A stretch of DNA of 64,000 bases from Marinobacter sp. es.048 (GTDB lineage Bacteria > Pseudomonadota > Gammaproteobacteria > Pseudomonadales > Oleiphilaceae), in contig NZ_FYFA01000002.1 in NCBI RefSeq assembly GCF_900188435.1, positions 1,612,001 through 1,676,000 on the forward strand, given 5' to 3'. Below the pieces are notes generated by a model. It worked only from the letters and a program-made list of their open reading frames with translations. It was not told the DNA's origin and did not search any database. This document shows, one piece after another, positions 28,012 to 39,071 of this stretch. How positions within the stretch are numbered: position 1 is the first letter of the stretch; each line of letters starts with the position of its first letter. Made by a program: the position numbers and the translations under genes.

Positions 28012-28953
28012 ATGTCCAAACGTACCCTTCGCATTGCAACCCGCAGCAGCGCACTGGCGCTGTGGCAGGCGGAATTTATCAAGGCCGAACTGGAAAGGCT
28101 GCACGACAACATCACCGTGGAACTGGTCAAGATCAAGACCCAGGGTGACAAGATCCTGGACGTGCCTCTGGCCAAAATCGGCGGCAAGGGCCTGTTCGTC
28201 AAGGAACTGGAAGAAGCCATGCTGGACGGCCGGGCCGACCTGGCCGTCCACTCCATGAAAGACGTGCCCATGGAATTCCCGGAAGGACTGGGACTGGTGG
28301 CGATCTGCGAGCGGGAGGACCCGACCGATGCCTTCGTCAGCAATCATTACGACAACGTTGACGCCCTCCCCCACGGTGCCGTGGTCGGCACTGCCAGCCT
28401 GCGCCGGGAGGCCCAGCTGAGGGCCTACCGCCCGGACCTCGAAATCCGCGTGCTGCGCGGCAACGTCAACACACGACTGGCCAAGCTCGACGCCGGCGAA
28501 TACGAAGCCATAGTGCTGGCCAGCTCCGGCTTGAAGCGCCTGGGCTTTCACGAACGCATCCGCTACTGCCTGCCGGATAAAATTTCGCTTCCGGCGGTCG
28601 GCCAGGGCGCCCTGGGTATCGAGTGCCGGGTGGATGACCACGATCTCCTGGCCATGCTGGAACCTCTGGACCACAAGGACTCCTCGGATCGCGTCAAGGC
28701 CGAACGGGCGCTGAACCGTCGTCTCGAGGGTGGCTGCCAAGTGCCGATCGCGGCCTATGCCCTGCTTGAGGATGATGACATGCTCTGGCTGAGAGGCCTG
28801 GTGGGCGCTGTCGATGGCACCCGGATCTTTCGGGTGGAAGGCCGCGCGCCAAGGGCTGAAGGCGAACGCCTGGGCCGGGAACTTGCCGAGGATCTGCTGG
28901 CTCTCGGTGCCGACAAGGTGCTGGCTGAAATCTATGGCCACACACCAACCTGA
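28012..28953 (+). CDS. hemC: Porphobilinogen deaminase (hydroxymethylbilane synthase)
   Basis: Polymerises four porphobilinogens to hydroxymethylbilane in heme synthesis. 313 residues. The start '[20 protein letters not shown]' is canonical. The dipyrromethane cofactor cysteine is Cys242 in '[16 protein letters not shown]', the same number as in E. coli. Further conserved motifs are '[17 protein letters not shown]' and '[17 protein letters not shown]'. ATG 28012 is used rather than the longer open frame. hemD begins inside its last codons. Confidence 0.97.
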   Translation: MSKRTLRIATRSSALALWQAEFIKAELERLHDNITVELVKIKTQGDKILDVPLAKIGGKGLFVKELEEAMLDGRADLAVHSMKDVPMEFPEGLGLVAICEREDPTDAFVSNHYDNVDALPHGAVVGTASLRREAQLRAYRPDLEIRVLRGNVNTRLAKLDAGEYEAIVLASSGLKRLGFHERIRYCLPDKISLPAVGQGALGIECRVDDHDLLAMLEPLDHKDSSDRVKAERALNRRLEGGCQVPIAAYALLEDDDMLWLRGLVGAVDGTRIFRVEGRAPRAEGERLGRELAEDLLALGADKVLAEIYGHTPT

Positions 28954-29743
28954 GCCTGACCTGAACGGCCGGCGGATCCTGATCTGCCGGCCCGAACCCG
29001 AGGCCTCCCGGCTTGCCAGCCGGTTTCGTTCAGCCGGTGCCGATGTCTATATTCTGCCACTGATTGACCGGGAACCTCTGCCGGAAACGCCCGAGCGCCG
29101 CACGCTCATCCTGAGTCTGGATGAATTCTCCCATGTGATCGCGGTCAGTCCATTCGCCGCCCGCCTTCTGTTGGAGGAAGTAGACACCTGGTGGCCCCAG
29201 GTTCCGATGGGTATCCGCTGGTATGGCGTTGGCGCCGGCACAACAGCAGTGCTTGCGGAACACGGTCTCAGCCCACGCAGACCGCCCGAAGGCTGGACCA
29301 GCGAGGCACTCCTGGCGCTGCCCTCATTACAACAGCTGGAAGGCGAACGGGTTCTGCTCGCCCGTGGTGAAACCGGACGCGAACTGATCCGGGAAACACT
29401 CGAATCCCGGGGCGCCCGTGTCACCCTCCTGCCCCTGTATCGCCGCTTTCGCCCGGACCACGCCCCAGAGCAGATCCAGGCCACCCTCGACACCTTTGCT
29501 CCGGAGGCCATCGTCGCCCTGTCTGGAGAAACCTTGAACAATCTCATCGCACTATGTGCGAATAGCGGCCATAATCTATACGATAGGTTATTGATTGTTC
29601 CCGCAGATCGGGTTGCCGAACAGGCCCGGGCAGCGGGATTCAAAAATCCGTGTATACCAGGAAGCCTTGCCGATAACGACATCGTGGCCACGGTTGCAGC
29701 GCAACTTGCCGGCCGGGACGGTGGCTCCGGAAAAGCCAAGTAA
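28934..29743 (+). CDS. hemD: Uroporphyrinogen-III synthase
   Basis: Cyclises hydroxymethylbilane with inversion of ring D. About 269 residues, poorly conserved as usual for HemD. The opening '[20 protein letters not shown]', then '[15 protein letters not shown]', '[20 protein letters not shown]' and 'LYRRFRP' fit the two-lobed fold. ATG 28934 overlaps hemC by 20 bp and gives the expected N-terminus. It sits between hemC and hemX in the standard operon. Confidence 0.92.
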   Translation: MATHQPEPDLNGRRILICRPEPEASRLASRFRSAGADVYILPLIDREPLPETPERRTLILSLDEFSHVIAVSPFAARLLLEEVDTWWPQVPMGIRWYGVGAGTTAVLAEHGLSPRRPPEGWTSEALLALPSLQQLEGERVLLARGETGRELIRETLESRGARVTLLPLYRRFRPDHAPEQIQATLDTFAPEAIVALSGETLNNLIALCANSGHNLYDRLLIVPADRVAEQARAAGFKNPCIPGSLADNDIVATVAAQLAGRDGGSGKAK

Positions 29744-29751
29744 GGACGCCC

Positions 29752-30870
29752 GTGACAGACACTACGAATCAACTGCCCGCAACCGTTTCCAAGGAACCGT
29801 CGGCCCGCCAGAAGCTCTGGCCGGTATGGCTGGTCGCCATTCTAGCCCTGATCATCGCGCTTGCCCTGGCCCTCTGGAGCTGGCAACAGTGGAACAACCA
29901 CCAGGCCGTCATGCAGACGCTCGAGGGTCTGCAACAGGACACCGCCCAGCTGGAAGATCTTTATGGTGACCGCGGCAGCCAACAGAGCCAGCGCCTGCAA
30001 TCCCTGGAGCAGAAGCTGGCGAGCCAGCGTGAGCTGATTGCCACCCAACAGCGCCAGATCGACCACAATGCCCGTGAACTGTTGGAAGCCGGAAATCGCA
30101 CACGTACCGACTGGTTGCTGGCAGAGGCGGAATACCTGCTGCGCATTGCCAACCAGCGGCTGATGATCGAAAAAGACATTCGCGGCGCCATGTCGGCCCT
30201 GGAAGCGGCCGATGAAGTATTGGCCGAATCCGACGACATCGGCGTTTACCCGGTTCGCCAGCAGCTGGCCCGCGAAATTCTGGCGCTCAAGGGTCTTACC
30301 GGCGTGGACCGCACCGGCCTCTACCTGAAACTGGAAGCGGCGATCGACAGCATTCATCAGCTCACCGACCAGGCCCTGATCAGCGAAAACGCGCCCGGTT
30401 TTGTCGTAAATACCGGGGCAGAGGAAGACGCCGACAGCGAGCCTGGCGCCATTGCACAGGCCTGGAACAAGGTGAAATCAACCCTGATGCAGGTGGTGGT
30501 TGTGCGTCGCATGGACGAGCCTGTAAAGCCGCTGCTGTCCCCCGACCAGAGCGCCTATGCCCGACTCAACCTCCAGCTGATGCTGGAAGAGGCCGAGATG
30601 GCGGTATTGCGGGGCAATCAGCCTCTGTATGAGCGAGCCCTTACCAAGGCCCGAACCACCATTGACGACTGGTACAACGCAAGCAACCCCCGGGTCACCG
30701 CCCTGAGCGACACCCTGGCCGAGCTGGCACAGAAAAACGTGGATCCGGAGCTGCCGGATATCAGTCAGTCTCTGGGCCTGCTCAAGGAACGGCTGGCCGG
30801 ACGCCTCAATGCCAACAATGGAAATGGCGAGGATAACGCCGGTGGCGGTAATGGGGGCGACGATTCATGA
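29752..30870 (+). CDS. hemX: HemX, uroporphyrinogen-III C-methyltransferase-like membrane protein
   Basis: A 372-residue inner-membrane protein with one N-terminal helix ('LWPVWLVAILALIIALALAL'), a long helical, Gln-rich, coiled-coil-like periplasmic region ('LQQDTAQLEDLYGDRGSQQS') and a Gly/Asn-rich tail ('NANNGNGEDNAGGGNGG'). It has no SAM-binding methyltransferase domain despite the common database name. It lies between hemD and hemY. GTG 29752 has AAGGA five bases upstream. Its biochemical role is unsettled. Confidence 0.9.
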   Translation: MTDTTNQLPATVSKEPSARQKLWPVWLVAILALIIALALALWSWQQWNNHQAVMQTLEGLQQDTAQLEDLYGDRGSQQSQRLQSLEQKLASQRELIATQQRQIDHNARELLEAGNRTRTDWLLAEAEYLLRIANQRLMIEKDIRGAMSALEAADEVLAESDDIGVYPVRQQLAREILALKGLTGVDRTGLYLKLEAAIDSIHQLTDQALISENAPGFVVNTGAEEDADSEPGAIAQAWNKVKSTLMQVVVVRRMDEPVKPLLSPDQSAYARLNLQLMLEEAEMAVLRGNQPLYERALTKARTTIDDWYNASNPRVTALSDTLAELAQKNVDPELPDISQSLGLLKERLAGRLNANNGNGEDNAGGGNGGDDS

Positions 30871-32108
30871 TTCGTCTGTTACTGATCATCCTGCTGGCAC
30901 TGCTGATTGGCACCGGTCTGTCCCTCGGGTTGCAATATGATCTGGGCTACATCCGGATCAGCCTTGGCCATTACCTGATTGAAACCAACTTCTGGGTGGG
31001 CCTGGGCGTTATCCTTGCCCTGATCATCCTGACAGTCCTGACCATCAACCTTATCCGCAGACTCAGAACCAGCACCGGCCTGGTGGCGGGCTGGATTGCC
31101 CGGGGCAATGAACGCCGCGCCCGGCGTCGGACCACACAGGGTTTGCTGTCGCTGGCCGAGGGCAACTGGCCCAGAGCCCGCAAACTGCTGACATCCTCCG
31201 CCAGCCATGCCGACACGCCCCTGATCAATTATCTCGCTGCGGCCCAGGCATCGTTCGAGTCCGGTGATCATGAGGCTGTGGACGAATTGCTGCGCAAGGC
31301 CTTCGACAGCACCCCGGGCTCTGACATGGCGGTGGGCATAACCCAGGCGCAGCTGCAACTGGCCGGCAACCGACTGGAGCAGGCTCTGGCCACCCTGATT
31401 CGCCTGCGCAAGCAGTCGCCTCACCATCCTTTTGTACTAAAGCTTTTGAAAAGCACCTACCTGCGGCTGGAAGACTGGCGGGAATTGTCCAGACTGTTGC
31501 CCGAGCTGCGCAAGCGCAGCGTGCTGCCCGAAGCGGAACTCAACGATCTTGAACGGCAGGTCTGGCATAACCTGTTGGAGCGGGCCGCAGAAGACTGCCG
31601 ACGCCAGCAGAAACAGGATCCCGAAGCGTCGCTGGAACCGCTCACCCGGCTCTGGGATGAACTCCCGGGATTCCTGCGCCGCGACGAATACACCATTCGC
31701 GATTACGCCCGCCTGCTCGCAGGCCTTGGCGACGAGGTACAGACCGAAACCCTGTTGCGCAAGGTACTGCGCAACCACTGGAGTGATGAGCTGATCAACC
31801 TCTACGGACGGGTGAAGGGCCAGAAGCCGGATGAACAATTGCTGCTGGCCGAACAGTGGCTCAAGGACCGGCCGAATAACCCCGAGCTCCTGCTGGCCCT
31901 GGGCCGACTGAGCCTTCGCAACGAACTCTGGGGCAAGGCCCGGGAATATTTCGAAACCAGCCTCCGGCTGAAACGCAGCCGGGAGGCATTGGCAGAGCTG
32001 AGCCGCCTGAATGCCCATATGGGCGAGGAAGAGGCCAGCGTCAAACTGCTGATGCAGGGGCTGGCCAAGGATAACGGGCTGCCGGAACTGCCGATGCCGA
32101 GGGCCTGA
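30867..32108 (+). CDS. hemY: HemY, TPR-containing inner-membrane protein
   Basis: A 413-residue protein with two N-terminal membrane helices ('LLLIILLALLIGTGLSLGL', 'VGLGVILALIILTVLTINL') and a soluble TPR-rich region ('LRKAFDSTPGSDMAVGITQA', 'EYFETSLRLKRSREALAELS'). This is the proteobacterial HemY that follows hemX, not the protoporphyrinogen oxidase of Gram-positive bacteria. Its start overlaps the hemX stop (ATGA), and the gene ends the hemCDXY operon. The next gene converges with 1 bp between stops. Confidence 0.92.
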   Translation: MIRLLLIILLALLIGTGLSLGLQYDLGYIRISLGHYLIETNFWVGLGVILALIILTVLTINLIRRLRTSTGLVAGWIARGNERRARRRTTQGLLSLAEGNWPRARKLLTSSASHADTPLINYLAAAQASFESGDHEAVDELLRKAFDSTPGSDMAVGITQAQLQLAGNRLEQALATLIRLRKQSPHHPFVLKLLKSTYLRLEDWRELSRLLPELRKRSVLPEAELNDLERQVWHNLLERAAEDCRRQQKQDPEASLEPLTRLWDELPGFLRRDEYTIRDYARLLAGLGDEVQTETLLRKVLRNHWSDELINLYGRVKGQKPDEQLLLAEQWLKDRPNNPELLLALGRLSLRNELWGKAREYFETSLRLKRSREALAELSRLNAHMGEEEASVKLLMQGLAKDNGLPELPMPRA

Positions 32109-32109
32109 T

Positions 32110-33093
32110 TCAGGTCCTTGGTGCGTACTCCAGCACGTCGGAGAAGAACGCCTGCTCGGGCAGGCCCGCATCTACCAGGGCATCCATCAGGGTATACACC
32201 ATGGTGGGCGAACCGCTGGCATGGACTTCCACATTGTTCCAGTCCATACCGGAAGCAAGAACCGCACGAACCAGCTGGTCGTGATGGCCAGCCCAGTCAT
32301 TATCCTCGTCATCCCCCACCACCGGCAGGAACGTGAAACGCGGCCATTCGTCCTGCCACTGCTGTGCCAGGGCGCGAAGGTACATGTCCTCGTGCCGACG
32401 CACCCCCCAGTACAACTTCACCGCCTGATCATAGGACGTTTCCCGGAGGTAATCCACCAGGCTTTTCATCTGGGCAAAGCCGGTGCCGGCAGCCACCAGC
32501 AACAGCGGTTTCGTTGGTGCTGATGCCAGACACGCCTTGCCATGGGGCAGCTCCAGCGTCACTTCCCCACCGGACGTCAGGGCATCAATGACTTTCTGCG
32601 CAGAGACCCACTCGGGGGTCGCCTGGATATGCAACTCGATGTTCTGGGCCGATGGGCTGCTGGCGATGGAAAAGTAACAGGGGTCAGCATCAGGCAGATT
32701 GACCGACAGATATTGTCCGGCATGAAACGACAGCTCCCGACGCCGCGGAAGCTGCAGCTCAACGCGATAGACATCGTGACTGATGGACCTTACGTCCACG
32801 ACCTTTGCCTGAAACTTGCCAGGCTGATTGTTTCCAGCTGCCATAACGGCGGATATCTCCAGTTCCAGGTCCGTGAGCGCGATGCTTCGGCACATCATCA
32901 AACGCTCGCCGACCCCTATAGTCTGTTGGTTTCGGGTATTAAGCGCGGCCCCCTTGAGTAATCGGGCCTCGCAGATTTCACATACCCCGTTCCGGCAGGC
33001 CGCCGGCACAGCAATGCCGGCCCTCGCGGCAGCGCCGAGCAGGTCTGCCTGCGACGCCGCAGTGAAGGCGACACCAGACGGCCAAAGCCACAC
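32110..33093 (-). CDS. 2Fe-2S ferredoxin-type NAD(P)H-flavin reductase (AscD-like)
   Basis: An electron-transfer protein of about 327 residues with a plant-type ferredoxin domain ('PAACRNGVCEICEARL' and 'MMCRSIAL' supply the four cluster cysteines), an FAD-binding domain ('RELSFHAGQYLSVNLPDADP') and an NAD-binding domain ('LLLVAAGTGFAQMKSLVDYL'). It resembles CDP-6-deoxy-delta-3,4-glucoseen reductase and the UbiB/Fre-type reductases next to ubiD in Pseudomonas. The start is uncertain: GTG 33093 fits the domain boundary, while a frame to 33174 overlaps ubiD by 59 bp. Its partner oxygenase or pathway is unknown; proximity to ubiD hints at quinone metabolism. Confidence 0.82.
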   Translation of the reverse strand: MWLWPSGVAFTAASQADLLGAAARAGIAVPAACRNGVCEICEARLLKGAALNTRNQQTIGVGERLMMCRSIALTDLELEISAVMAAGNNQPGKFQAKVVDVRSISHDVYRVELQLPRRRELSFHAGQYLSVNLPDADPCYFSIASSPSAQNIELHIQATPEWVSAQKVIDALTSGGEVTLELPHGKACLASAPTKPLLLVAAGTGFAQMKSLVDYLRETSYDQAVKLYWGVRRHEDMYLRALAQQWQDEWPRFTFLPVVGDDEDNDWAGHHDQLVRAVLASGMDWNNVEVHASGSPTMVYTLMDALVDAGLPEQAFFSDVLEYAPRT

Positions 33094-33115
33094 CGCCCTG
33101 GGTTCACTGCCCCTA

Positions 33116-34603
33116 TCAGTCGGGGCGGGATGCCGGACTTTCAATGCCGAGGGTATCCCACATCTCGTCGACACGCTTTTTTACGTCGTCGGTCATGGCG
33201 ATCGGCTCACCCCATTCCCGGGTGGTCTCACCCGGCCACTTGTTGGTGGCATCCATGCCCATCTTGGACCCAAGGCCGGAGACCGGAGAGGCGAAGTCCA
33301 GATAATCAATAGGCGTATTCTCCACCAACGTGGTATCCCGCGTAGGATCCATCCGGGTGGTGATCGCCCATATCACGTCTTCCCAGTTGCGGGCATTCAC
33401 GTCGTCATCCGTGACAATCACAAACTTTGTGTACATGAATTGCCGCAGGAACGACCATACCCCCATCATTACCCGTTTGGCATGGCCCGGGTACTGTTTC
33501 TTCATGGTCACCACTGCAAGGCGATAGGAACAGCCTTCCGGTGGCAGGTAAAAATCCACGATCTCCGGGAACTGCTTCTGCAGAATCGGAATAAAGACTT
33601 CGTTAAGAGCCACCCCGAGAATCGCCGGCTCATCAGGCGGACGGCCGGTGTAGGTACTATGATAAATCGGGTCCCGGCGATGAGTGACCCGTTCTACGGT
33701 GAACACCGGGAAGTGGTCCACTTCGTTGTAATAGCCGGTGTGATCACCGAACGGCCCTTCCGGTGCCATGTCATCAGGATAGATAAAGCCTTCCAGCACG
33801 ATCTCGGCGCTCGCCGGCACCTGCAGATCACTAAGGCCTGCCTTGACCAACTCGGTCCGGCTGCCGCGAAGCAGCCCGGCAAAGGCGTATTCCGACAACG
33901 TATCAGGCACCGGCGTTACCGCCCCGAGAATGGTCGCCGGATCGGCGCCCAGCGCCACAGCAACCGGATAGGGCTGGCCCGGATTCGCTTTCTGGAACTC
34001 CTGGAAATCCAGGGCACCACCGCGATGACTCAGCCAGCGCATGATCAGACGGTTGCGGCCGATAACCTGCTGCCGGTAGATACCCAGGTTCTGGCGCTCT
34101 TTATGAGGCCCGCGGGTAATCACCAGTGGCCAGGTTACCAGCGGCCCGGCATCGCCAGGCCAGCAGTGCTGCACCGGAATCTGGTACAGATCCACCTGAT
34201 CCTTTTCGATCACGACATCCTGGCAGGGCGCGGAACGCAGTACCTTGGGACTCATGCGCATCACCTGCCGGAACAGCGGCAGCTTTTCGATGGCATCCCG
34301 GAAACCCTTGGGGGGATCCGGCTCCTTCAGAAACGCCAGCAGCTTACCGATATCCCGGAGCGCAGTGACGTTATCCTGCCCCATACCCAGAGCCACCCGT
34401 TTCGGTGTCCCGAACAGGTTGGCCAGCACCGGCATATCGTGGCCCTTGGGGTTTTCAAACAACAACGCAGGACCACCTGCCCGCAGTGTACGGTCGCAGA
34501 TTTCGGTCATTTCGAGATCGGGGTCGACTTCTACGCTGATTCGTTTTAGCTCACCCAGCTTCTCCAGCTGGTCAATGAAGTCTCGCAGGTCGTTGTATTT
34601 CAT
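33116..34603 (-). CDS. ubiD: 4-hydroxy-3-polyprenylbenzoate decarboxylase UbiD
   Basis: A 495-residue prenylated-FMN-dependent decarboxylase of ubiquinone synthesis. It begins '[20 protein letters not shown]' and contains the conserved '[14 protein letters not shown]' and the metal/prFMN-binding region '[19 protein letters not shown]'. GGAG lies six bases before the ATG. The prFMN-making partner UbiX is not in the window. It is followed on the same strand by the ferredoxin-type reductase. Confidence 0.95.
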   Translation of the reverse strand: MKYNDLRDFIDQLEKLGELKRISVEVDPDLEMTEICDRTLRAGGPALLFENPKGHDMPVLANLFGTPKRVALGMGQDNVTALRDIGKLLAFLKEPDPPKGFRDAIEKLPLFRQVMRMSPKVLRSAPCQDVVIEKDQVDLYQIPVQHCWPGDAGPLVTWPLVITRGPHKERQNLGIYRQQVIGRNRLIMRWLSHRGGALDFQEFQKANPGQPYPVAVALGADPATILGAVTPVPDTLSEYAFAGLLRGSRTELVKAGLSDLQVPASAEIVLEGFIYPDDMAPEGPFGDHTGYYNEVDHFPVFTVERVTHRRDPIYHSTYTGRPPDEPAILGVALNEVFIPILQKQFPEIVDFYLPPEGCSYRLAVVTMKKQYPGHAKRVMMGVWSFLRQFMYTKFVIVTDDDVNARNWEDVIWAITTRMDPTRDTTLVENTPIDYLDFASPVSGLGSKMGMDATNKWPGETTREWGEPIAMTDDVKKRVDEMWDTLGIESPASRPD

Positions 34604-34700
34604 CGGTTACTCCGTTCAGATATGCCAGTACTACGGAGATCGGTGGTCGCTGGACTGCTTTCAAGGCAGTTGGAACAGGATGCGCGCACTTGGCCAGAAC

Positions 34701-34809
34701 GGCGGAGCCGTGGAGAACCTCCCAGAACCGTGCATTGCCAGGGATGGCAATGCCGAGCCCCCAGGGATGGGTTCACGGCGTGTCCGGGGAGGTTCTCCCC
34801 GGCTCTGCC
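34701..34809. repeat. Large two-level inverted repeat between ubiD and rho
   Basis: Arms 34701-34723 and 34787-34809 are complementary over 23 bases with two mismatches (core GGAGAACCTCCC / GGGAGGTTCTCC). Inside is a second perfect hairpin, GCATTGCC (34732-34739) / GGCAATGC (34746-34753), with loop AGGGAT. There is no T-run, so it is not a standard terminator, although it follows the rho gene on the minus strand. Its look is that of a dispersed extragenic palindrome of GC-rich marine gammaproteobacteria. Only one copy was seen in this window. Confidence 0.7.
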
Positions 34810-34849
34810 CGCCCCCAAACCAGAGGCGCTAGTCCTGGCTAGAGATAGA

Positions 34850-36112
<1,263 letters not shown>

Positions 36113-36476
36113 AGTTTGTTGGATTTTCAGGAATGGAAGTAAACGAGTATTGGAATGACAGGGGTGCCCCTGAACGTATTGATCGTAAAAAAACGCTGAA
36201 CTTGGTGCTGGCCAGTTGGAGCAACCGGTGTAGATGGAGTCCGGAATTAAGGTACTGAAGCCAGAGAGTGGGAACAACCGTTCGCCGGGCAAGAGCGATC
36301 ATCGGCCACCTGACTGGCGAATGTCAAGTGCACTGCACAAATTAACAGCAATTTCACGCCAAATCGGCCACAACCGGCCTTTGGCGCCTCCCCCTGATGG
36401 GTTACTCCCTTCCATTAAAAGCCCGTGATGGCGATACTGGCGTATAACAACTTTTCAACGATTCTGGAGCCCATCC
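36113..36476. other. Intergenic region between divergent rho and moaB
   Basis: A 364-bp region without a gene. It holds the rho leader and promoter (36298-36327, minus strand) and the palindrome GTGCA-C-TGCAC (36328-36338) directly beside the -35. At its right end lies the moaB promoter side, where TATAAC at about 36450 is a possible -10 without a clear -35. No small gene with a good ribosome site was found. Confidence 0.6.
36298..36327 (-). promoter_or_regulatory. Probable sigma-70 promoter of rho
   Basis: On the minus strand there is a perfect -35 TTGACA (36322-36327), an 18-base spacer and the -10 GATGAT (36298-36303, four of six consensus). The start site would be near 36290, leaving about 180 bases of leader before the rho ATG. 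The match is visible; activity is inferred. Confidence 0.55.
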
Positions 36477-37049
36477 ATGAGCAGTGTACCCAGTACCGAA
36501 ATGAAACCCCTGAACCTTGCCCTGCTGACCGTCTCCGATACCCGTGGGCCTGAACAGGACACGTCCGGGCAGTTTCTGGAGGACAGCGTGGTCGAAGCCG
36601 GCCACAACCTGGTCGCCCGCCGGATCCTGCCTGACGATGTCTATCTGGTGCGGGCGCTGATGTCCAACTGGATCGCCGACTCGGAAGTGCACGCAGTGAT
36701 CATTACCGGTGGTACCGGCCTGCTTGAACGGGACAGCACACCGGAGGCAATCAGGCCTTTGCTGGATAAAACCATTGAAGGCTTTGGTGAGGAATTCCGT
36801 CGCCTGTCCGCCGCTGAGATTGGATCCTCCACGGTCCAGTCGCGGGCGATGGCGGGCATGGCGAACCATACCGTGATTTTCTGCCTGCCCGGCTCGACCG
36901 GCGCCTGTCGTACCGGCTGGAACGGCATCCTCCTCAGTCAGTTGGACAGCCGGCATACGCCGTGCAATTTCTCGGGGCTGGTCTTGCGCAAACCCGAGAA
37001 GCCTATGCCGCGGCTTAACGAAGTCATTGGACAGCGCGCCAAGCGCTGA
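36477..37049 (+). CDS. moaB: Molybdenum cofactor biosynthesis protein MoaB (MPT adenylyltransferase type)
   Basis: A 190-residue MogA/MoaB-fold protein that adenylylates molybdopterin or otherwise binds it. Visible motifs: 'LALLTVSDTRGPEQDTSGQF', 'VHAVIITGGTGLLERDSTPE' (the GGTG loop that binds molybdopterin) and 'LPGSTGACRTGWNGIL'. It is the first gene of a four-gene cluster moaB-moeA-moaD-moaE; moaA and moaC are not in the window. Confidence 0.94.
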   Translation: MSSVPSTEMKPLNLALLTVSDTRGPEQDTSGQFLEDSVVEAGHNLVARRILPDDVYLVRALMSNWIADSEVHAVIITGGTGLLERDSTPEAIRPLLDKTIEGFGEEFRRLSAAEIGSSTVQSRAMAGMANHTVIFCLPGSTGACRTGWNGILLSQLDSRHTPCNFSGLVLRKPEKPMPRLNEVIGQRAKR

Positions 37050-37082
37050 GGCAGAAGACATACCGATCGGAGTTCAGATTTC

Positions 37083-38297
37083 ATGGCCAAGCCAAACCTC
37101 ATGCCCCTGGAAGAGGCCCTGGATCACCTGTTGTCGGAAGCGCCGGTGGTCACCAGGGTTGAAACCCTAGCCCTGGCCGATTCCCTGGGCCGCGTCCTCG
37201 CTGAGAATCACTATGTACCGGCTGACGTACCGCCGGCAGATAACAGTGCAGTGGACGGATACGCCCTGCGCAAACAGGATCTGCATGGCGACCAGCCCAT
37301 ACCGGTCTCGGCGCGGATTCCGGCCGGTGAGGCGCCAAAGCCCCTGGAGCCCGGCACTGCCGCGCGCATTTTTACCGGCTCGGAGATTCCCGAGGGTGCC
37401 GACTCGGTGGTCATGCAGGAGCGGATTGAGCTGACGGACGCCGGCATTCTTGTCCAGGCAGAGGTGGACGAAGGTCAGAATGTTCGCCGCCGGGGCCAGG
37501 ATCTGACCCGGGGCGACCTGGCTTTGTCAAAAGGCACACAGGTGCGCCCCAACGAAATGGGATTACTGGCTTCCATGGGCGTTGCCCGGGTTGCCGTTCT
37601 GGCGCGGCTTAAAGTCGCCATCCTTTCAACAGGCGACGAGTTGGTAGACCCCGGCGCGCCCCTCGGGCCGGGACAGATCTATAACAGCAATCGTTTTACC
37701 CTGATGGGGCTACTCACCGAGGCCGGCTGCGACGTCGTGCTGTGCGAGACGCTGAGGGACAAACGCGAGGCTACCCGCGAAACGCTGCTACGTGCGGCGG
37801 AGTCCGCCGATCTGGTTATCACCAGCGGGGGCGTATCCGTGGGTGAGGAAGACCACGTGCGCGCGGTGCTGGAGGAATCCGGCGGTCTGTCGCTCTGGAA
37901 AATGGCGATCAAACCCGGGAAGCCCGTTGCTTTTGGCTCGATCGGCGGCACGCCTGTGCTGGGATTACCCGGTAACCCGGGGTCTGTACTGGTCACTCTT
38001 ATGATGGTGGGCATGCCGTATATCCGGAAACGCCAGGGGCGGAACCCTAAAACGCTTTCCGGCGAGCGGATACCGGCAGACTTTGCCATTGCCTCGCCGT
38101 CGATACGCCGGGAGTTTGTCAGGGCCCGGAAAGAAACTCGGGGATCAGAGCCGGTGGTAGCCGCATACCCCAATCAGAGCTCCGGCATCCTGAGCTCTAC
38201 TTGTTGGGCGGACGGTCTGGCCGTGGTACCCGAAAATACCACGGTAAACCCCGGCGACCTGCTAACCTACTATTCGTTTGCGGAACTGTTGAGCTGA
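37083..38297 (+). CDS. moeA: Molybdopterin molybdenumtransferase MoeA
   Basis: A 404-residue enzyme that inserts molybdate into adenylylated molybdopterin. Domain III carries 'VAILSTGDELVDPGAPLGPG' and 'DLVITSGGVSVGEEDHVRAV'; the N-terminal region has 'PADVPPADNSAVDGYALRKQ' and 'ARIFTGSEIPEGADSVVMQE'. It lies 33 bp after moaB, with GGAG ten bases before the ATG. Confidence 0.95.
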   Translation: MAKPNLMPLEEALDHLLSEAPVVTRVETLALADSLGRVLAENHYVPADVPPADNSAVDGYALRKQDLHGDQPIPVSARIPAGEAPKPLEPGTAARIFTGSEIPEGADSVVMQERIELTDAGILVQAEVDEGQNVRRRGQDLTRGDLALSKGTQVRPNEMGLLASMGVARVAVLARLKVAILSTGDELVDPGAPLGPGQIYNSNRFTLMGLLTEAGCDVVLCETLRDKREATRETLLRAAESADLVITSGGVSVGEEDHVRAVLEESGGLSLWKMAIKPGKPVAFGSIGGTPVLGLPGNPGSVLVTLMMVGMPYIRKRQGRNPKTLSGERIPADFAIASPSIRREFVRARKETRGSEPVVAAYPNQSSGILSSTCWADGLAVVPENTTVNPGDLLTYYSFAELLS

Positions 38298-38299
38298 CC

Positions 38300-38560
38300 A
38301 TGAGTGATAACACGATTACGGTACGTTTCTTTGCCCGGCTTCGCGAGGAGCTGAAAACCGACCTGCTGGCTATCGACGCCAGGCCCGGTCTGACTGCAGG
38401 CGATGTGCTGGCAGAACTGGCTCAGCAGGGCGGGCCCTGGAGCCAGCTGCAGGGCGATCAGCCCGTGATGATCGCGATCAACCAGGCCATGGCGAAACCG
38501 GGTTCCGAGGTAAAAGCCGGCGATGAGCTGGCTTTTTTCCCACCGGTAACCGGAGGTTGA
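38300..38560 (+). CDS. moaD: Molybdopterin synthase sulfur carrier subunit MoaD
   Basis: An 86-residue ubiquitin-like sulfur carrier. It starts 'TVRFFARLREELKTDLLAI' and ends in the diagnostic 'ELAFFPPVTGG', whose C-terminal Gly-Gly is thiocarboxylated. ATG 38300 is two bases after the moeA stop. It partners with MoaE, encoded immediately downstream. Confidence 0.95.
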   Translation: MSDNTITVRFFARLREELKTDLLAIDARPGLTAGDVLAELAQQGGPWSQLQGDQPVMIAINQAMAKPGSEVKAGDELAFFPPVTGG

Positions 38561-38561
38561 G

Positions 38562-39008
38562 ATGATTTCGGTCCAGTCTGATGATTTTGATGTTGCCACC
38601 GAATACGCCGCTCTCCGTGACAGCGATGCTGGCACAGGTGCCATTGCGACGTTTACCGGTCTGGTAAGGGACAGTGGTGATCTGCAGGGTGTTACGGGGC
38701 TTTACCTGGAACATTATCCCGGGATGACGGAACAGGTAATCCAGGGGCTTATTGACGACGCCTCAATGCGCTGGGATGTGCGCAAGGCCCGGGTGATTCA
38801 CCGGGTGGGGCGGCTGGCACTGTGCGACCAGATTGTATTCGTGGGGATTTGCAGTGCCCACCGTGGAGATGCCTTTGCGGCATGCGAGTTCATCATGGAT
38901 GCTCTGAAGACCTCAGCACCCTTCTGGAAGAAGGAAATTGCGTCGGATGGAGAGCACTGGGTAGAGCAGAAAGAATCGGATCTGACGCGATCCCAAGGCT
39001 GGAAGTAA
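38562..39008 (+). CDS. moaE: Molybdopterin synthase catalytic subunit MoaE
   Basis: A 148-residue subunit that converts precursor Z to molybdopterin with MoaD. Conserved parts are 'GAIATFTGLVRDSGD', 'LYLEHYPGMTEQVIQGLIDD', 'IHRVGRLALCDQIVFVGICS' and 'FWKKEIASDGEHWV' (catalytic Lys). GGAGG five bases upstream of the ATG overlaps the moaD stop region, so the two are co-translated. Confidence 0.95.
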   Translation: MISVQSDDFDVATEYAALRDSDAGTGAIATFTGLVRDSGDLQGVTGLYLEHYPGMTEQVIQGLIDDASMRWDVRKARVIHRVGRLALCDQIVFVGICSAHRGDAFAACEFIMDALKTSAPFWKKEIASDGEHWVEQKESDLTRSQGWK

Positions 39009-39016
39009 CCGGCCAT

Positions 39017-39050
39017 AAAAAACCGCCCGTGAACCTCGGTTCAGGGGCGG
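39017..39050 (-). terminator. Rho-independent terminator of trxA
   Basis: Read on the minus strand, a 13-bp stem with one mismatch (CCGCCCCTGAACC / GGTTCACGGGCGG, loop GA) is followed by six T. It begins about 20 bases after the trxA stop. The moaE stop is only a few bases away on the other strand, where no T-run follows. Confidence 0.85.
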
Positions 39051-39071
39051 CTTCTGGTGACCCGTCAGCGA

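Noticed and set aside
27331..28941. Long open frame (536 codons) on the minus strand across algR and hemC
   Set aside because: It is the mirror of two well-conserved genes in GC-rich DNA, has no family motif and no ribosome site.
32828..34549. Long open frame (573 codons) on the plus strand opposite ubiD
   Set aside because: Antisense shadow of ubiD; no recognisable domain in the translation.
36440..36476. Promoter for moaB
   Set aside because: TATAAC near 36450 is a fair -10, but the hexamer 17 bases upstream does not resemble a -35.
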